From contig NZ_JACBFY010000005.1 of assembly GCF_021401245.1 (NCBI RefSeq), positions 434,001 to 498,000 of the forward strand: DNA of 64,000 bases, in the 5' to 3' direction. Position numbers and translations under genes: made by a program. Under the pieces are notes generated by a model. That model made no database searches, was not told where the DNA came from, and saw only the letters and a list, made by a program, of their open reading frames with translations. Numbering within the stretch: position 1 is the stretch's first letter; each line of letters begins with the position of its first letter. The DNA is from Pseudacidovorax sp. NFM-22 (lineage in GTDB: Bacteria > Pseudomonadota > Gammaproteobacteria > Burkholderiales > Burkholderiaceae_C). Shown piece after piece: positions 54,605-63,088 of the stretch.

Positions 54605-55483
54605 TCAGACTTTCTTGCGGGCGCGGTCGCCAAAGAGCCCGGTGGGCTTGATGGCCAGCATGAGCAGCACCACCACGTAGGGCACCACGTCCTTGAAGCC
54701 TTCGGGCAGGTAGAAGCCCGACAGCGCCTCGACCAGGCCGATGATCAGACCGCCCACGATGGCGCCCGGCAGGCTGCCGAAGCCGCCCACGATGGCCGCC
54801 GGAAAGGCCTTGAGTCCGATGAAGCCCATGTTGGCGTGCACGAAGGTCACCGGCGCCAGCAGCAGTCCGGCGGCGGCGGCCACCGCGGCGGCCAGCGCCC
54901 ACACCAGCCCGTTGAGGCGCTGCACCGGAATGCCCATGTAGTAGGCCGCCAGTTGGTTCTGCGACGAGGCCTGCATGGCGATGCCGACGCGCGTGAAGCG
55001 GAACAGCAGCCACAGTGCCGTGCAGAGGCCGGCCGTCGCCACGATCACCACCAGCTGCTCGGCCCCCAGCACCACCGCGCCGCCCAGTGCCACGGTCTCA
55101 CCCTTGTAGGGCACAGCCAGGGTGTGGGTGTCGGTGCCCACGCCCGGCACCATCGTGATCAGCCCGCGCATCACATAGCCCAGGCCGAAGGTCAGCATCA
55201 CGATGGTGAACTGCGGCTGGCCCAGTACCGGCCGCACGATCAGCCGCTCGATCAGCAGGCCGAGCAGCGCCATGGCGCCCAGCGCCGCCAGCGCGGCCAG
55301 CCAGAAGGGCCAGCCGAACAGGCCCATGCCCGCGAAGCCGGCGAAGGCGCCCAGCATCATCAGGTCGCCCTGCGCGAAGTTGACGGTCTCGGTGGCCTTG
55401 TAGATGAGCACGAAGCCCAGCGCGATCAGCCCGTAGACGCAGCCCTGCGCCAGGCCTGCGATGACGATCTGCAGTACCAGCAA
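54605..55483 (-). CDS. livH: LIV-type ABC transporter permease LivH, TTG start
   Basis: A membrane permease of 292 residues with GLAQGCVYGLIALGFVLIYK, ATETVNFAQGDLMML and GLKAFPAAIVGGF. I start it at TTG 55483: AGGAG is 8 nt upstream, and LivH homology begins LLVLQIVIAGLAQG. No ATG lies nearby in frame; the next one upstream (55546) would lie inside the predicted promoter. It leads importer operon 2 (livH, livM, livG, livF, ligase, SnoaL-like). Confidence 0.9.
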   Translation of the reverse strand: MLVLQIVIAGLAQGCVYGLIALGFVLIYKATETVNFAQGDLMMLGAFAGFAGMGLFGWPFWLAALAALGAMALLGLLIERLIVRPVLGQPQFTIVMLTFGLGYVMRGLITMVPGVGTDTHTLAVPYKGETVALGGAVVLGAEQLVVIVATAGLCTALWLLFRFTRVGIAMQASSQNQLAAYYMGIPVQRLNGLVWALAAAVAAAAGLLLAPVTFVHANMGFIGLKAFPAAIVGGFGSLPGAIVGGLIIGLVEALSGFYLPEGFKDVVPYVVVLLMLAIKPTGLFGDRARKKV

Positions 55484-55541
55484 TGGTTTGTCTCCTGCTC
55501 GTTGTTCGTTCTGCGTGCCGGCATGGGCCGGCGCGGAACGA

Positions 55542-55585
55542 ACCATAAGCAGTCCGACGGGACGGAATATCGTCGCATCCGACGA
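55542..55585 (-). promoter_or_regulatory. Composite promoter of liv operon 2: type-3 activator site, type-1 operator site 7, -10
   Basis: TCGTCGCATCCGACGA (55570-55585) is the type-3 dyad. Its centre is again 33 bp from TATGGT (55542-55547, minus strand). Between them, at 55550-55569, lies CAGTCCGACGGGACGGAATA, a type-1 operator occupying the -35/-10 space. This gives activation by the LuxR-type protein and repression by a TetR protein at one promoter. Confidence 0.75.
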
Positions 55586-55722
55586 TCTCCGGACGGGATG
55601 GAGACAGAAGGTGAGCAGGCGGGCTCCGCGGCACGTCGCCCAGCGACCGGACTTGCTATCGCCCGCGGCGCTCTGACCAGGAACGTCAGGCGATCAGCAG
55701 GCGGCGACGCGGCAGCCGCCGG

Positions 55723-56469
55723 TCAGTGCTCGGCCCCGCCACCCGATTGGCTCTTCAAAGTCGACTGGATCGTGCGACCACCCTGCTGCAGCAGACGCAC
55801 CAGCAGGTCGTTGTTGAAGAGCCCTTCACGCGGGGACTCGAACACCAGCGACAGGCTGCCCCAAAGCCGCCCCTCCGCTCCGTAGACAGGCACCGCCACG
55901 CCCGTGACGCCTGGGTCGACTTCGCCATGGGAGACGTAGTGACCTGCCTTTCGTACGCGACGCAGCTTTTCGCCGAACGCCGCCATGTCCTCCTGCTGCG
56001 CGACAGCCTGCGATTCGCAGATGGACTGCACGCGTGCGGGCGGCAGGTGGGCCAGGATCACCATTGACGCGGCACCGCGAAGCAGTGGCAGCGTGCGGCC
56101 ACGCCCATAGCTGAACACCGTGGCATCCGCACCCGCCTCATGATGCACGTTGACGATCTGGTCTTCGAACAGGCTGCTGAGTAGGACCGAGCAGTGCGTG
56201 GCGGCCGCCAGCGACGCCATGACAGGTTGCGCCGCGATGAGCATCGGGTCGCTACGCCGCATGAGGTAGTCGAGCTGGATGATGCGCGGCCCCAGGCTGT
56301 ACCGCCCTCCCTGCTTGGCCAGCAAGCCGCTTTCGCAGAGCTGGCCCAGGTAACGGAAGGCGGTGGTTCGCGGAATCGCCAGAGCCTGCGCCACTTCTTC
56401 TGCACTTGCGGTGGGACGCGCTTCGGTAAATGCCGCCAACACCTGCAGCACCTTGTTCAACTGGGACAT
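55723..56469 (-). CDS. IclR-family transcriptional regulator
   Basis: A regulator of 248 residues if started at ATG 56469, just before the winged helix (LNKVLQVLAAF, ASAEEVAQALAIPRTTAFRY). Residues 75-245 form the effector domain (VLLSSLFEDQIVNVHHE, GVTGVAVPVYGAEGRLWGSL). IclR proteins commonly control aromatic catabolism. An ATG 28 codons upstream (56553) is also open, but its extra residues do not look like IclR. It is divergent from the FAD hydroxylase, separated by 107 bp that include a 21-bp palindrome. Confidence 0.9.
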   Translation of the reverse strand: MSQLNKVLQVLAAFTEARPTASAEEVAQALAIPRTTAFRYLGQLCESGLLAKQGGRYSLGPRIIQLDYLMRRSDPMLIAAQPVMASLAAATHCSVLLSSLFEDQIVNVHHEAGADATVFSYGRGRTLPLLRGAASMVILAHLPPARVQSICESQAVAQQEDMAAFGEKLRRVRKAGHYVSHGEVDPGVTGVAVPVYGAEGRLWGSLSLVFESPREGLFNNDLLVRLLQQGGRTIQSTLKSQSGGGAEH

Positions 56470-56555
56470 CTCCACATCGTAAGGGGCGCAATCCACAAAC
56501 CAGCCAGCCCGGATATGGTATTTGCACTGATAAAACAGGCGATATAAATCCATGT

Positions 56556-56576
56556 AAATTCCAGAAAATGGAATTT
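56556..56576. promoter_or_regulatory. 21-bp palindrome at the hydroxylase start, probable IclR operator
   Basis: AAATTCC-AGAAAAT-GGAATTT is a perfect 7-bp inverted repeat with a 7-bp spacer. It ends at the base before ATG 56577, so a bound protein would cover the translation start and the downstream edge of the promoter. Confidence 0.72.
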
Positions 56577-58472
56577 ATGAGCGATACAACGCCGTTTCCC
56601 GGGCCGTTTGCCACGGGCCTTCTCCCTCGCATCGCCGAAGCCACGGTCGATTTGCATCCCATCGGAATCGTGGGCGCCGGCCCCGTGGGGCTGACGCTTG
56701 CACTCGCCCTTGCGCAACACGGCGTGCCGAGCGTGCTGCTTGAAGACGAGGCGCGCGTGTGCGAGGGCAGCCGCGCGCTGGGCATGTCACGCCGCACGCT
56801 TGAAATCTGGCGCGCCGTCGGCGCTGCCAGCGGCATCGCACAGCAAGGGGTGACGTGGCAAGGTGGCAGGAGCTTCTGGCGCGACCGCGAGGTCCTGCAC
56901 TTTCGCCTGCCCGACGACGAGCGCTTGCGCTTTCGCCCCATGCTCAACATCCAGCAGTGCCATGCCGAGGCCTACCTCGTCCAGGCGGCACACGGCCACG
57001 CCTGCATCGACCTGCGTTGGCAGCATCGCGTGCGTCGAGTCGAAGCGGGCCCGGACGCGGTCGCCGTCGAAGTGCAGACGCCGCGGGGCGACTACACATT
57101 GCAGGTGCGGCACCTCGTCGCATGCGATGGCGGGCGCAGCACGGTTCGGGAATCCATGGGCCTGCGGCTCGAGGGCTCGACCCATGACGCGAGCTACCTC
57201 ATTGCGGACATCGAACTCGACACCGCCATGCAGATGGGCCGTCGCTGCTGGTTCGACCCGCCCTCCAACCCCGGCTCCACGGTGCTGATGCACGGACAGC
57301 CCGATGGCGTGTGGCGGCTCGACTTTCAACTGCGCGACGACGAGGACCCACGGGGTGCCCAGGAGCCGGCAGCGGTGGAGGCCCGCATCGCCCGCCACCT
57401 CGACTTCATCGGAGAACATGGGCGCTGGCGTCTGCTGTGGAACAGCGTGTATCGGGCCCACAGCCGCGCACTGGACAGCTTCCGGCACGGCCGGGTCTTC
57501 TTTGCCGGCGACGCGGCACACCTCATGCCCATCTTCGGCATCCGCGGCCTCAACTCCGGGGTGGAGGATGCGTGGAACCTCGGCTGGAAGCTCGCGCTCG
57601 TGCACCAGGGGCTGGCGGACGACGCGCTGCTCGACAGCTACACGGTGGAGCGCCGAGGCGCCTTCACCGACAACGCGGCGCTGGCAGACCGGAACGCGCG
57701 CTTCATGACCCCTCACAACGCGGGCGCGCGCCTGATGCGCGATGCGGTTCTGCAGTTGGCACCAGCGCAGCCCACCGTGGCGGACATCATCAATCCCCGC
57801 CAGACGAGCGAGATGCCGCTTCGCGGCTCGCCGCTGAGCACGATCGATATCCCCGACCTGTTCACTGCCGGCCCCCACCCCGGCGCGATCGTTCCCGACC
57901 TGAAGCTGGCCGGATCGCAAGGCTGGCTCCACGACTGGTTGGGTCCGCAATTCACCCTGCTTGTGTTTGGCGATGAATCGCGAACCGGTGTCGGGCCGGC
58001 GCCGGCGACGGACGCCCTCCCGTGCAGGCGCCTGTCCATCACGCGCGACGAATCCGCCGCGTTGCACCCGGATGCAATCGCGGACCCGGGCGGCATCCTT
58101 CACAAGGCCTTCGATGCCGTTGACGGCACGACCTACCTGCTGCGTCCCGACCATCACGTGGCCGGGCGGTGGCGCGCACCGGACCCCGCCACGCTGTCGG
58201 CGGCCCTGGCGCGGGCGCTCGGTGCGAGCGGTGTCGCCATGGCCCATCCGTCCGCACCGCGCCACACGGAGGTGCTCCCGCCCGCAGAGCGCATCTATCG
58301 GGCGCTCGGCGCGGTGGTGGCCGCAACCCCGGAGGGTGCCAGAGAGCCCCTGCTGGCACGCGTCGCCCTGGCTCTTGCCCTCGACTGCGGCGACCCCGAG
58401 CGGGTCGACACCCTGCTGGGCCACGCCGTGTCGTGCCCCCCCTCTTCCATGCCCCTTCAAGGATCCCCATGA
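56577..58472 (+). CDS. FAD-dependent aromatic-ring monooxygenase
   Basis: A flavoprotein hydroxylase of 631 residues. GIVGAGPVGLTLALALAQ (residues 30-47) binds FAD and VACDGGRSTVRE is the DG motif. FFAGDAAHLMPIFGIRGLN (about residue 305-325) is the GD motif. A thioredoxin-like C-terminal domain follows (450-620), as in MhpA and phenol hydroxylases. It would hydroxylate a phenolic acid using NAD(P)H. I chose ATG 56577 (GGA 6 nt upstream); ATG 56568 lies inside the palindrome. It is the first gene of the plus-strand operon and overlaps the VOC gene by ATGA. Confidence 0.88.
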   Translation: MSDTTPFPGPFATGLLPRIAEATVDLHPIGIVGAGPVGLTLALALAQHGVPSVLLEDEARVCEGSRALGMSRRTLEIWRAVGAASGIAQQGVTWQGGRSFWRDREVLHFRLPDDERLRFRPMLNIQQCHAEAYLVQAAHGHACIDLRWQHRVRRVEAGPDAVAVEVQTPRGDYTLQVRHLVACDGGRSTVRESMGLRLEGSTHDASYLIADIELDTAMQMGRRCWFDPPSNPGSTVLMHGQPDGVWRLDFQLRDDEDPRGAQEPAAVEARIARHLDFIGEHGRWRLLWNSVYRAHSRALDSFRHGRVFFAGDAAHLMPIFGIRGLNSGVEDAWNLGWKLALVHQGLADDALLDSYTVERRGAFTDNAALADRNARFMTPHNAGARLMRDAVLQLAPAQPTVADIINPRQTSEMPLRGSPLSTIDIPDLFTAGPHPGAIVPDLKLAGSQGWLHDWLGPQFTLLVFGDESRTGVGPAPATDALPCRRLSITRDESAALHPDAIADPGGILHKAFDAVDGTTYLLRPDHHVAGRWRAPDPATLSAALARALGASGVAMAHPSAPRHTEVLPPAERIYRALGAVVAATPEGAREPLLARVALALALDCGDPERVDTLLGHAVSCPPSSMPLQGSP

Positions 58473-59038
58473 CCCACCGCCCCATGCCTGTGATCGGCGG
58501 GCTGCACCATGCAGCCTGGCGCTGCCGCGATGCGGAAGAGACCCGCCACTTCTATGAGGACCTGCTGGGCTTGCCGCTGGTGCATGTCATCCGCGCCGAA
58601 AAGGTGCCCAGCACCGGCGAGCACTGCCCCTACGTCCACGTCTTCTTCGAGCTGGGCGACGGCGCCTGCCTCGCGTTCTTCGACCTGGGCGACAACCAGG
58701 CCGCACTGCCTTCCGCCAACACGCCTGCATGGGTGCACCACCTGGCACTGCGCGTGGCTTCGGAACGAGACCTGGCGGCAGCCCACCACCGGCTGCTGGC
58801 CGCGGGTGTGGCGGTGATCGGACCCACCGATCACGGCTTCGTGTCCTCGATCTACTTCATGGACCCGAACGGCTTGCGGCTGGAATTGACCACGCCGACG
58901 GGCGATCCTGGATTCATGGCGACGGCGCGTCTGGAGGCGCATGCCGCATGTGCTGCCTGGACGGCGGCCAAACATCAGCGCACCCCCTCGCCGGGCAACG
59001 CGCCCTTCACCCCGCGACTTGAACAGGAGACACCATGA
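58469..59038 (+). CDS. VOC-fold (glyoxalase/extradiol dioxygenase superfamily) protein
   Basis: A protein of 189 residues with two beta-alpha-beta-beta-beta modules: GLHHAAWRCRDAEETRHFYE, and WVHHLALRV with FMDPNGLRLELTTP. His13, a His in WVHH and Glu139 are candidate metal ligands. It could be a ring-cleaving dioxygenase, isomerase or glyoxalase-like enzyme. Coupled by ATGA overlaps to the hydroxylase upstream and the Bug receptor downstream, it most likely acts on the hydroxylated aromatic or its cleavage product. Confidence 0.85.
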   Translation: MTHRPMPVIGGLHHAAWRCRDAEETRHFYEDLLGLPLVHVIRAEKVPSTGEHCPYVHVFFELGDGACLAFFDLGDNQAALPSANTPAWVHHLALRVASERDLAAAHHRLLAAGVAVIGPTDHGFVSSIYFMDPNGLRLELTTPTGDPGFMATARLEAHAACAAWTAAKHQRTPSPGNAPFTPRLEQETP

Positions 59039-60012
59039 CCCTCACCCGCCCACGCTTCTGGAAGGCCCTTGCGCTCTTGCTGCTCACGGCTGGGGCTGTG
59101 CTCCCGGCCTCCGCCCAGCCTTATCCAACCCGCCCTCTTCGATTGGTCGTGCCCTATCCCGCCGGCGGCGGATCGGACGTCTTCGCCAGGACAGTGTCTC
59201 CGGCCATGGCGGCCGAACTCGGCCAGCCGATCGTGATCGACAACCGCCCCGGTGCGGCCACGGCCATCGGCGCGGACATGGTGGCCAAGGCAGCACCCGA
59301 CGGCTACACCGTGCTGCTGGGCGACAGCGCGACCTATGCCGTCAACCCCAGCCTGTATCCGAAGCTGCCTTACGACCCTCAGGAGAACCTGTCCCCCGTC
59401 TCCCTCACGGCACGGTTCGCGCTCGTGCTGGTGGTCGGCAATGCCACGCCGGTGCGCACGCTGGCCGACCTTGCCGCGCTGGCGCGCCGCAGCGACCTCT
59501 CGTATGCATCGCCGGGTACCGGTTCGCCGCACCACCTCGCCATGGAGATGCTGCGCCAGGGGCTGAAGATGCCGATGACCCATGTGCCCTACAAGGGCTC
59601 GGCACCCGCGACCAACGACCTGCTCGGTGGGGTGGTGCCGGTGATGTTCCTGGACCTGGCCTCGGCGTCCCAGCACATCCGCGCAGGCAAGCTGCGCGCC
59701 ATCGCCGTGAGCGCACCCCGGCGCCTCAAGGACTGGCCCGACGTGCCGACCATCGCCGAGTCGGGGCTGCCCGGCTACGAGGCCTGGGCGTGGCAGGGGC
59801 TGTCGGTACCGGCCGGAACCCCAGCGGAGGTGGTGAACCGCCTCCAGTCGGCCTATGCCAAGGCCGCGGCAGATCCCACCAACCGGCAGCGCGTGGCCGA
59901 ACAGGGCGGCGAGATCCTCACGAGTTCGCCGGCAGACATGGCCGCCTTCATGCGCAGCGAGAGGCAGCGCTGGGCGACGCTGATCCGGGACGCCAACATC
60001 CGCGTCGAGTAA
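59035..60012 (+). CDS. Bug/TctC-family periplasmic substrate-binding protein
   Basis: A protein of 325 residues with signal peptide (WKALALLLLTAGAVLPASA) and the Bug signatures YPTRPLRLVVPYPAGGGSD, IVIDNRPGAA, DGYTVLLGD and YKGSAPATNDLLGG. Bug proteins bind carboxylates for tripartite (TctABC) transport or for sensing; no TctA/TctB genes are present here, so the membrane partner must be elsewhere. It presumably binds the aromatic acid degraded by this cluster. Confidence 0.92.
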   Translation: MTLTRPRFWKALALLLLTAGAVLPASAQPYPTRPLRLVVPYPAGGGSDVFARTVSPAMAAELGQPIVIDNRPGAATAIGADMVAKAAPDGYTVLLGDSATYAVNPSLYPKLPYDPQENLSPVSLTARFALVLVVGNATPVRTLADLAALARRSDLSYASPGTGSPHHLAMEMLRQGLKMPMTHVPYKGSAPATNDLLGGVVPVMFLDLASASQHIRAGKLRAIAVSAPRRLKDWPDVPTIAESGLPGYEAWAWQGLSVPAGTPAEVVNRLQSAYAKAAADPTNRQRVAEQGGEILTSSPADMAAFMRSERQRWATLIRDANIRVE

Positions 60013-60017
60013 GCGCC

Positions 60018-61328
60018 ATGATCTTGCATTTGAACGACACCCATGACCCGGCGCTCACCAGTTGGGTGGACACCGCCAACGAAGCAGACACCGACTTCCC
60101 ATTGCAGAACCTGCCCTTCGGCGTCTTCCGCCGCCTCGAGGGGCCGTCACTTGCGATCGGCGTCGCGGTGGGCGACCGGATCCTGGACCTTGCCAAGGTG
60201 CTCGAGACCGGATCCTTCTCTGCCTCCGATGCGCTGCGTGATGCGGCGCATCAGCCATCGCTGAATGCGCTCATGGCCTTGCCCCCGGCGCAGCATTCGC
60301 ATCTGCGCGCACGGCTGTCGGCAGCGCTCTCCACGACGGCGTCCGCGCCGCTGCGCCGCCGCGTCGCGCCCTGTCTGGAGCCCATGTCAGGGGTCATGCT
60401 CGCGCTGCCCGTGGTCATCGGCGACTACACCGATTTCCTCACCTCCGCCTGGCATACGGAGCGCCACGGGCGCTTCAAGGGCCTGCAGGAGCCGCTCCCC
60501 CGGGCCTTCTTTTCGCTGCCGGTGGCCTACCACGGACGTGCCTCGTCGATCCGTATCAGCGGCACCGACGCCGTGCGGCCCTGGGGGCAGATCCGGTCCA
60601 AGGATGGCAGCGTGCGATTTGCGCCCAGTGCAGCCATGGACTTCGAGCTGGAACTCGCCGCCTACGTCGGCCAAGGCAACGAGCAGGGACATCGCATTCC
60701 CGTGGCCGACGCGGGCCGGCACCTGTTCGGCTACTGCCTGATGAACGACTGGTCGGCCAAGGACATCCAGTGGTGGGAACAGGTCCTCGGCCCCTTTCTT
60801 GGGAAGAGCTTCATGACGGTCGTCTCTCCCTGGGTGGTGACCGCCGAGGCGCTGGCCCCCTTCCGCGGTGAACTGCCCTCGCGGCCGGAAGGGCAAGCGC
60901 CGACGCCAGAGCACCTGGCCACCGCGGAGGGCACGCTCGACATTGCCATGGAGGCGTGGCTGCAGACCCGTGCGATGCGCGAGGCGGGGACTGCGCCGGT
61001 CCGCCTCTCGGCCACCACGCCGCGTCACCTCAGCTGGAGCTTCGAGCAGATGGTCGCCCATCACACCAGCAATGGCTGCAACATGCGCACCGGTGACCTG
61101 CTGGGCAGCGGCACCGTGTCGGGGGAGGAGGCCAGCGCCATGGGCTGCCTGACGGAGATGACCGCGGCCGGCACGGTGCCGCTGACGCTGCCGAGCGGCG
61201 AGCGGCGCCACTGGCTGGAGGACGGCGACGAAGTGGTGCTGCGCGCGAGGGCGACGCGGGAAGGCTTCGTGCCCCTCGGCTTCGGGGAATGCCGAAGTCG
61301 CATCTTGCCGGCGCTCCCGCCGGGGTGA
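60018..61328 (+). CDS. Fumarylacetoacetase (FAH)
   Basis: A hydrolase of 436 residues, the usual length of true fumarylacetoacetases rather than the 220-300 residue FAH-domain hydrolases. The N-terminal SH3-like domain (LQNLPFGVFRR) is present. The catalytic domain has DYTDFLTSAWHTERHG (catalytic His and Ca/Mg-binding Asp), ELELAAYVG, LMNDWSAKDIQWWE and LGKSFMTVVSPWVV. It cleaves fumarylacetoacetate or a similar 2,4-dioxo acid. It starts 5 bp after the Bug gene. In this cluster it may hydrolyse the ring-fission product, since no MhpC-like hydrolase is visible. Confidence 0.93.
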   Translation: MILHLNDTHDPALTSWVDTANEADTDFPLQNLPFGVFRRLEGPSLAIGVAVGDRILDLAKVLETGSFSASDALRDAAHQPSLNALMALPPAQHSHLRARLSAALSTTASAPLRRRVAPCLEPMSGVMLALPVVIGDYTDFLTSAWHTERHGRFKGLQEPLPRAFFSLPVAYHGRASSIRISGTDAVRPWGQIRSKDGSVRFAPSAAMDFELELAAYVGQGNEQGHRIPVADAGRHLFGYCLMNDWSAKDIQWWEQVLGPFLGKSFMTVVSPWVVTAEALAPFRGELPSRPEGQAPTPEHLATAEGTLDIAMEAWLQTRAMREAGTAPVRLSATTPRHLSWSFEQMVAHHTSNGCNMRTGDLLGSGTVSGEEASAMGCLTEMTAAGTVPLTLPSGERRHWLEDGDEVVLRARATREGFVPLGFGECRSRILPALPPG

Positions 61329-61343
61329 CTGCGCCTGCAGACG

Positions 61344-62027
61344 CTATCGGGATCGACGGCCAGGTGCGGCGGCAAGCCCGGCGTCCAGCACGATGCGGGC
61401 GGTCTCCACGTAATGCTGCCGCAGCAGGGCGCTCGCTTTGTCGGCATCGCGCGCCAGTGCCGCTTCCACCAAGTCCTGATGCTCATGCTCGACATCGCGT
61501 CTGCTGGCTTCGCGGGCCGGGGCAGCCCACACCCGATACAGGTCGGTGGACTGCGCGAGTCCAGCGGCGATCCGGAGCATTGGCTCGCAGGCGCACGCGG
61601 CCAGCAGCGCGTGATGGAAGCCCCAATGGGCACGCCGCCATTCATCGTTGACGCGATTGGAGTCTGGCAGGCGACGCGGCGTCTTCGACATGCGGTGATG
61701 GGCCGCCAGCAGGTTCGTCTCCCACTGGAGGTCGCCCCGGGCCAGCGACAGGCGCAGTGCCAGCGATTCGGTCACGCACCGCAGTTCGGTCACATCGGCG
61801 AACTCCTGCAGGTCGAGTTGTGGCACGAAAAAACCGCGGTTCGTCTTCGCCTCCAGGAGGCTTTCACCGGCCAGTCGCGTGAGCGCCTCGCGCACGACGG
61901 TCGAGCTGGTGTCGAACTGATCGGCGAGGGCCTGGGGCCCGAGTCGCTCCCCGGGCGGCCAAGTGCCGTCCAGGATGGCATGACGAATCCGCTCAAGAAC
62001 CGGGGTCTCAGGGCTTGCATTGGGCAT
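61344..62027 (-). CDS. GntR-family (FadR/FCD) transcriptional regulator
   Basis: A regulator of 227 residues. A winged helix (ALADQFDTSSTVVREALTRL, residues 33-52) is followed by an FCD effector domain (HWGFHHALLAAC with His, HEHQDLVEAALARDADKA) with the metal-binding histidines of this class. ATG 62027 is chosen on homology; ATG 62042, five codons earlier, lies inside the palindromic region. It is divergent from mhpB and convergent with the fumarylacetoacetase gene (15-bp gap). Confidence 0.9.
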   Translation of the reverse strand: MPNASPETPVLERIRHAILDGTWPPGERLGPQALADQFDTSSTVVREALTRLAGESLLEAKTNRGFFVPQLDLQEFADVTELRCVTESLALRLSLARGDLQWETNLLAAHHRMSKTPRRLPDSNRVNDEWRRAHWGFHHALLAACACEPMLRIAAGLAQSTDLYRVWAAPAREASRRDVEHEHQDLVEAALARDADKASALLRQHYVETARIVLDAGLAAAPGRRSR

Positions 62028-62035
62028 GATTAAGT

Positions 62036-62077
62036 CTATCATTCACGAATAATGCATTATTTCATGATAGTGCACTA
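62036..62077. promoter_or_regulatory. Nested palindromes in the GntR/mhpB divergent promoter
   Basis: Three dyads lie within 42 bp: CTATCAT (62036-62042) pairs with ATGATAG (62064-62070); AATAATGCATTATT (62048-62061) is a perfect palindrome; TAGTGCACTA (62068-62077) is another. They probably form the GntR operator and overlap both promoters. Confidence 0.7.
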
Positions 62078-62140
62078 CACCAGGCGCTCCGCCCATGCGC
62101 AATGCGCTGCGGGGCGGTGTGACAAAAACAGGAGACTTCG

Positions 62141-63088
62141 ATGACGGTGGCGCTTTGCGCACTTTCCCACTCGCCGCTCTACGGCATCGCCGAACCGGCC
62201 GCTGGCGTCCTGGCGGAGGTGGATGCAGGACTGAGGCACCTGCAAGCCTTTGCGCGGGCCTTCGACCCGGAGGTCACGGTCGTGTTCGGCCCCGACCATT
62301 TCAACGGTGTCTTCTACGACATGATGCCGGCCTTCTGCATCGGTCGAGCGGCCACGGCCGTGGGCGACTGGGGCACGCGCGAGGGGCCGCTGGCCGTGGA
62401 CCGAGCCGCTGCATCGCGCCTGACACAGGCTGTGCTGGACAGCGGCATCGACATCGCCCAGTCCGAACGGCTGGTAATCGATCACGGCATCGCCCAGCCC
62501 ATGGAGTTCCTGTTCGGGAAAGGCTTCATGCAGCCGCTGGTCCCAGTCTTCATCAACGCCGTCGGCCTGCCACTCGGGCCCATGCAGCGCGTTCGACTGC
62601 TGGGCGAAGCAGTGGGCCGGGAGGTCGCACGCTGGAACAGGCGCGTGCTGCTCGTGGCCTCCGGCGGCCTGTCCCATGATCCGCCGGTGCCGCGACTCGC
62701 CGACGCTACGGCCGACGTGGCGGCCCGCCTGATCGACGGCCGCAATCCCACGCCAGAGGCCCGTGCGCTGCGCCAGCAGCGCGTGATCGAGGCCGGACGC
62801 ACGCATGCCCAGGGCCACGGGCATTACCAGGAAGTCAACCCCGCTTTCGACAGGAAGGTGCTCGACCTGCTGAGCACCGGCGCGCTGGAGGCTTTCGACG
62901 TCTGGCGCAACGAGCAGATCGAAACCGAGGGCGGTCATTCTGGCCACGAGATTCGCGCTTGGGTCGCCGCCTTCGCCGCCCTGCATGCCATCGGCCCCTA
63001 CCGCATGACGCACAGAGGCTACTGGCCGGTGCGTGAATGGATGACGGGCTTCGCCCTTGCCTGTGCCGAACTGGAGCAACACCCATGA
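62141..63088 (+). CDS. mhpB: 2,3-Dihydroxyphenylpropionate 1,2-dioxygenase-like extradiol dioxygenase
   Basis: A LigB-superfamily iron(II) dioxygenase of 315 residues, close to E. coli MhpB in length and motifs: CALSHSPLYG, FGPDHFNGVFYDMMPAFC, VIDHGIAQPMEFL, ASGGLSHDPPVP and HEIRAWVAAFAA. His115 and His179, the acid-base pair of MhpB, are at identical numbers. It cleaves the ring of a 3-alkylcatechol next to a hydroxyl. ATG 62141 has AGGAGA. It is translationally coupled to the NTF2-like gene (ATGA). Confidence 0.9.
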   Translation: MTVALCALSHSPLYGIAEPAAGVLAEVDAGLRHLQAFARAFDPEVTVVFGPDHFNGVFYDMMPAFCIGRAATAVGDWGTREGPLAVDRAAASRLTQAVLDSGIDIAQSERLVIDHGIAQPMEFLFGKGFMQPLVPVFINAVGLPLGPMQRVRLLGEAVGREVARWNRRVLLVASGGLSHDPPVPRLADATADVAARLIDGRNPTPEARALRQQRVIEAGRTHAQGHGHYQEVNPAFDRKVLDLLSTGALEAFDVWRNEQIETEGGHSGHEIRAWVAAFAALHAIGPYRMTHRGYWPVREWMTGFALACAELEQHP

